This document shows, one piece after another, positions 61,035 through 64,000 of a stretch of DNA of 64,000 bases. The position numbers and the translations under genes are program-made. Origin of the DNA: Chitinophaga pinensis (lineage in GTDB: Bacteria > Bacteroidota > Bacteroidia > Flavobacteriales_D > Crocinitomicaceae); the NCBI GenBank assembly GCA_943324745.2, contig CALPMT020000007.1, positions 45,852 through 109,851 on the forward strand, in the 5' to 3' direction. The notes below the pieces were generated by a model. The model had not been told where the DNA came from. It saw only the letters and a list, made by a program, of their open reading frames with translations, and made no database searches. Positions within the stretch are counted from its first letter, which is position 1. Every line of letters begins with the position of its first letter.

Positions 61035-61570
61035 AGTAGGATGAAAATTAAGTTATTCCAGAGATAAATTAGTTTCTTACGAGATAAACTAAGTTTATTT
61101 CTTATAGTTTTCTCTGTATATGTTTGGTTTTGTGCGATTTCTTGGTTTTTATAACCAGATAAATGTAGTTTAATTATTTCTTGTTCCTCTGATGTTAATT
61201 TATTAATACAATAGGAAAGCTGTTCTAAATCATCATTTATACTGTCGTTAGTTGTTTGATTTTGGAGGTGCTTATTTTGAATAATATGTTTTCTATTTTG
61301 TTCAATTTTTATATAATCAATAGCTCGACATTTAATTATAGTTGATAAAAATGCTTTTACATTTTTAATTTCACCCCATTTTTCATTACGTGTTCGAACA
61401 TCTGTTTCTAATAGTGAAAGGAAAAGTTCACTCGTGATGTCTTGAGCAATCTCAGTATTACGTACATATTTCAAGGCAACAAACAACAAAGGTTGAAAGT
61501 AGGGCTCATATAATCTGGAGAGTGAATGATTATTTCCTTGTATAAATTCTCTCCAATCATCATTGTTCAT
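61022..61570 (-). CDS. RNA polymerase sigma factor, ECF-like
   Basis: A 182-residue sigma-70-family factor. Region 2 (about 20-85) contains FVALKYVRNTEIAQDITSEL and AFLSTIIKCRAIDYIKIEQN; region 4 (about 120-170) has EEQEIIKLHLSGYKNQEIAQ and YTEKTIRNKLSLSRKKLIYL, the HTH for the -35 element. Region 3 is absent, as in ECF factors. The start is placed at ATG 61570 because the in-frame TTG at 61579 lies within the -7 element of the promoter. It heads a two-gene operon with the membrane TPR protein. Confidence 0.85.
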   Translation of the reverse strand: MNNDDWREFIQGNNHSLSRLYEPYFQPLLFVALKYVRNTEIAQDITSELFLSLLETDVRTRNEKWGEIKNVKAFLSTIIKCRAIDYIKIEQNRKHIIQNKHLQNQTTNDSINDDLEQLSYCINKLTSEEQEIIKLHLSGYKNQEIAQNQTYTEKTIRNKLSLSRKKLIYLWNNLIFILLWQL

Positions 61571-61576
61571 TATATA

Positions 61577-61605
61577 CAAATTTATTATGTACTACGTGTA
61601 ATCAA
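61577..61605 (-). promoter_or_regulatory. promoter of the sigma-TPR operon
   Basis: On the minus strand TTG (61603-61605), 18-base spacer, TAAATTTG (61577-61584): a strong Bacteroidota promoter. Its position leaves almost no leader before ATG 61570, so the mRNA may be leaderless. Confidence 0.65.
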
Positions 61606-61939
61606 CTTCTAAAATAGATTAAATATAAATAATATTAGCATTTATTTTTTTTTGATACTCATAATTTTTGTTTATCTCATTTTTTTAGTGATAATTCGCA
61701 TGATGTATTTTGGTTCAATCATTTGTTTTTAAGTTTTTTAAGTATGTTTTTGTTTGTTTGAAATTGTTTGTTGAAGTTTTTATTACGAGCTGCGAAACTG
61801 AATTGATATATCTCCTTGTTGTGTTTAATTTATAAAAAATAATGTACCTAGTTTGATTTATTGAGTTTTAGAAAAAAAAATAAAATGTTGGTAGGGACAA
61901 TTCTTGTTTGTATTCGACTTTTAATCAAATTGAGTAAGT
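61580..61939. other. intergenic stretch, 360 bp
   Basis: AT-rich region holding the sigma promoter at 61577-61605. The rest, which should contain a promoter for the HTH genes, shows no convincing element or gene to my eye. Confidence 0.35.
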
Positions 61940-62170
61940 ATGAATATTCAAAAAATTAAACATTTTATTTATTTAGTTCAGAAAGAAAGAACAGGCACAC
62001 CGATTGAAGTTGCAATGAAATTAGGTATTTCAGAGCGAATGATTTACAATTATGTTGGGATTTTAAAAAATGAGTTTAATGTTCCTATAGACTATAACCG
62101 ATATAAACAGTCTTATTGTTTTTTTGAGTGTGGAAGTTTGGCTTGGGAATGGGAAGAAATTTTAGTTTAA
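61940..62170 (+). CDS. lone HTH domain protein, first of tandem pair
   Basis: A 76-residue protein that is little more than a winged HTH of the HTH_11/DeoR type: IQKIKHFIYLVQKERTGTPI, then EVAMKLGISERMIYNYVGIL as the recognition helix pair. It probably binds DNA as a dimer. A close paralogue starts 4 bases behind it, with the motif TGSPKEISQKLGVSERMVYK. Partner and target are unknown. Confidence 0.7.
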   Translation: MNIQKIKHFIYLVQKERTGTPIEVAMKLGISERMIYNYVGILKNEFNVPIDYNRYKQSYCFFECGSLAWEWEEILV

Positions 62171-62174
62171 TTAG

Positions 62175-62399
62175 ATGATAGGAAAGATTCAAAAATTAAT
62201 TGAAGATATTCATTCAGGCAATACGGGTTCACCTAAAGAAATTTCACAAAAGTTAGGCGTTTCTGAGCGTATGGTTTATAAGTATATTCAAATAATTAAA
62301 GTAGAATTTAAGGCACCAGTTAAGTATAGTCGTCTCAACCAAACTTATTTCTTCGAGTTAGAAGGAAAGTTAGATTTACGTTGGAAAAACAATAATTAA
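62175..62399 (+). CDS. lone HTH domain protein, second of tandem pair
   Basis: A 74-residue paralogue of the gene at 61940, clearly a tandem duplicate: GKIQKLIEDIHSGNTGSPKE, then LGVSERMVYKYIQIIKVEF and an ending rich in beta structure (SRLNQTYFFELEGKLDL). Both genes are co-transcribed. Similarity is about half of the residues over the HTH, so the copies are old. Confidence 0.7.
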   Translation: MIGKIQKLIEDIHSGNTGSPKEISQKLGVSERMVYKYIQIIKVEFKAPVKYSRLNQTYFFELEGKLDLRWKNNN

Positions 62400-62469
62400 T
62401 AATTTTGAAAATAGAATATTTAAATCAGTTTCTTCTTCAATAAACTTATAAACAAACTTCAAACTGAAC

Positions 62470-62498
62470 TTGTATTTCAGTATTTTTGCTTAGTTTTG
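62470..62498 (+). promoter_or_regulatory. promoter of lipoprotein gene
   Basis: TTG (62470-62472), 18-base spacer, TAGTTTTG (62491-62498). An overlapping TATTTTTG sits at 62481-62488. The lipoprotein ATG is at 62563, giving a leader of about 60 bases. Confidence 0.6.
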
Positions 62499-62562
62499 TG
62501 GACTAAACAGCGGATTCCTAAAAGCTTAGAGAGTAGGTTTAAAATTATTAAAAAAACAAAAA

Positions 62563-63261
62563 ATGAAAAAATTAATTTATATTAACTTGTGTTTTATTTT
62601 ATTTCTATTTTCTTGTAATGATACTCAAAGTATAAAAACTGATAATCAGACTGAAAATCAGGAAGAAAATTCTGATTCTACATCTAGTTTAGTACATAAA
62701 ATTGGAGATAAGTTTCAAGGGGGGTATATAATAAGTTTAGATTTTGATGGAAAACATGGGTTAATCTGTTCACCATCGGGGGATGGAGATTTTAAATCTT
62801 ATTTATATTCTGATGTCATAAAAATTTCAAAAAAGGAATTAAACGGTTTTAAAGATTGGAGAATACCAACTAAAGAAGAGATGTATACAGCTATGACCTT
62901 TTATTCTAAAAATGATATCTCTAAAGATTTGTTAAGGTTTAAAAATGTCATCTATGATGAAGAATACGCAACAGGATATTGGACTAGTGATGAAGATAAA
63001 GAAAGAAAAGAAGAAGAAAGTAATTTTAAACAAGGTGAAGTAGGTGAATCCAATTCATTCCATGTAGAGGAGTGGTCTGGTGAATACAGATTTGTTGCGT
63101 TTTTTAAATTAAGTAATAATGAATATCCATCATTTGTATCTAAAAAAATTCAATGTTTTGTTGTTCAAGATTATGAAAGTTTAGGTAATCCTTTTGGATA
63201 TACTGAAGATCGAAAAATTAGCGCGGACAAAGAGTATTTTAGACTAGTTCGTAGTTTTTAA
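62563..63261 (+). CDS. DUF1566-like lipoprotein
   Basis: A 232-residue lipoprotein with lipobox FLFSCND. After an acidic linker it has GDKFQGGYIISLDFDGKHGL, then FKDWRIPTKEEMYTAM and ATGYWTSDED, the pattern of the DUF1566/Lcl C-terminal domain (W-R-LPT--E, Y-WSS), a lectin-like fold found in surface proteins. The second half, with RFVAFFKLSNNEYPSFV, is part of the domain. It has its own promoter. Ligand unknown. Confidence 0.72.
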   Translation: MKKLIYINLCFILFLFSCNDTQSIKTDNQTENQEENSDSTSSLVHKIGDKFQGGYIISLDFDGKHGLICSPSGDGDFKSYLYSDVIKISKKELNGFKDWRIPTKEEMYTAMTFYSKNDISKDLLRFKNVIYDEEYATGYWTSDEDKERKEEESNFKQGEVGESNSFHVEEWSGEYRFVAFFKLSNNEYPSFVSKKIQCFVVQDYESLGNPFGYTEDRKISADKEYFRLVRSF

Positions 63262-63306
63262 TTATAGAAGATTATCATATAAAATTAATTGTTAAAGTTG
63301 AAGAAT

Positions 63307-63785
63307 ATGAAAATTATGAATTACAGTAATATAATAATTTCATGAATATTTTCACTTCTTTCCTTTACGGGATTTACTCAAGTAAATGGGATGTATAAGA
63401 GAGAATATGGTTTTACTTTTGAAATCTCTAATTACAAAAAGAACGTATCTTTTGATTTTACAATTTCAGGGAATCTTAAAGATCCAAAATGTTGGTGTTT
63501 TGAAATTTCAGGAAAAAGAGATCTAGATCCAGATTATATGGAGGATAGAATTTTTTGTATGGATATTTCAATCCAGATTCAAAAAATAAATATGAGCCAT
63601 TTTTTAATGCTATAATCACCAACAATATAGTTGAATTAAAATTTACAGAAGGTGAAGAATTCTGTGGTAATTGTTTTGAAGTTGATGCAATTTATAAAAA
63701 GGTTATGTTGCCAACAAAACCTTTGAAAGGTAATGAATTAAAAAACAAATCAAACAAATCAAAAAAAAGTGACCTTGTTATTTAG
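63307..63785 (+). pseudogene. exported protein gene with stop codon and frameshift
   Basis: From ATG 63307 the frame reads MKIMNYSNIIIS, meets TGA at 63343-63345, and continues IFSLLSFTGFTQVNGMYKRE in what looks like a signal peptide. After GKRDLDPDYMEDRIF the frame breaks in a run of six T at about 63549-63554; one more T would restore YGYFNPDSKNKYEPFFNAII, which runs to the stop at 63785. The rest contains EFCGNCFEVDAIYK. Two lesions show a recent pseudogene. A restart at Met 63391 could make a 74-residue fragment, but without a signal peptide. Confidence 0.7.
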
Positions 63786-63862
63786 TTTAAAGTAATCCTA
63801 ATTCAATAGGATATAGAATTTTGTTTTAAAAATTAAATTATAATTTATGAAAAAAATCACTA

Positions 63863-64000
63863 CTGTCCGATAAAACTTTTTAAAAGCGGGATTTCCTTGA
63901 TGGATTTCCCGCTTTAGTGTAATTTGGTTTTCCCGAACTAAATTACATGAATAAAAATAGCTACTTTTTTGGACAATCCGTTTTCGGACAGCTGATTTCT
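63863..64000. mobile_element. possible edge of an insertion sequence
   Basis: ctgtccga (63863-63870) and tcggacag (63984-63991) are perfect inverted repeats. Between them lies a hairpin terminator. On the minus strand an open frame enters from the right edge and ends at 63938 (RNQLSENGLSKKVAIFIHVI, then stop). This looks like the end of a transposon-type unit, but the transposase itself would lie outside the window and I cannot name the family. Confidence 0.3.
63883..63915. terminator. hairpin terminator, 9-bp stem
   Basis: aaagcggga / tcccgcttt with an inner tcc-ttgat-gga stem. It has the same design as the terminator at 33054-33088. Confidence 0.65.

Noticed and set aside
1..64000. CRISPR arrays, tRNA and rRNA genes
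   Set aside because: I looked for regularly spaced direct repeats, for T-loop sequences such as GGTTCGA with matching stems, and for rRNA signatures and found none; short or unusual tRNAs could still be missed by eye.

Overview
The window looks like chromosomal DNA from a member of the Bacteroidota, most likely Flavobacteriales. The evidence is a very AT-rich composition, starts without Shine-Dalgarno sequences, several promoters of the Bacteroidota form TTG-N18/23-TAnnTTTG, a gldA gene, the gene order rpmB-rpmG-DUF4295-ftsY, and many outer-membrane barrels and lipoproteins. A Crocinitomicaceae (Fluviicola-like) origin is only a guess. I saw no rRNA, tRNA or CRISPR array.

Layout. Positions 1-3.2 kb hold the end of an AAA/DUF4143 ATPase and an asnB-glycosyltransferase pair. 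Positions 3.2-18 kb form an accessory region. It contains a WYL regulator and the remnant of another, an intact pair of DUF262 (GmrSD-like) genes, two broken DUF262 genes, small zinc-ribbon proteins and several unknown genes, with dnaB in the middle. Positions 18-31 kb are mostly metabolism and envelope genes: an MBL-rhodanese protein, nitroreductase, TPR protein, DUF985 cupin, a zeta-type toxin-antitoxin pair, ribD, an EamA transporter, mtaB, an M1 peptidase, and a GIY-YIG nuclease gene between inverted repeats. Positions 31-38 kb hold small outer-membrane proteins, a degenerate helicase-like protein and an NtrC-type response regulator. Positions 38-58 kb are core genes: cinA, ribosomal proteins L28 and L33, ftsY, ferredoxin and U32 protein, an ACMSD-like amidohydrolase, biotin carboxylase, tamB, tsaD, an rRNA m5C methyltransferase, a PafA-like phosphatase, a GT2 synthase and gldA. 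Positions 58-64 kb hold a CHAT protein facing a sigma factor/TPR membrane protein pair, two tandem mini-HTH genes, a lipoprotein, a pseudogene and a possible IS edge.

Functional links. The DUF262 pair, the WYL regulator and the broken copies around them look like a defence locus that has turned over repeatedly. Seven promoter regions between 4.7 and 14.1 kb share a 13-bp dyad (GNCA-N5-TGNC) whose TTG lies 14 bp (one site 15 bp) before a TAnnTTTG-like element; this may be one regulon. The ECF-like sigma factor, its membrane-anchored partner and the predicted periplasmic CHAT protease could form a signalling module. tsaD makes t6A37 on tRNA and mtaB methylthiolates that base, although the two genes are far apart.

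The observations I rate highest are a dispersed ~115-170 bp repeat (three copies) whose terminal arms differ between copies but stay complementary within each copy, the shared promoter dyad, the sigma/TPR/CHAT module, and the GIY-YIG gene framed by near-identical 21-bp inverted repeats.
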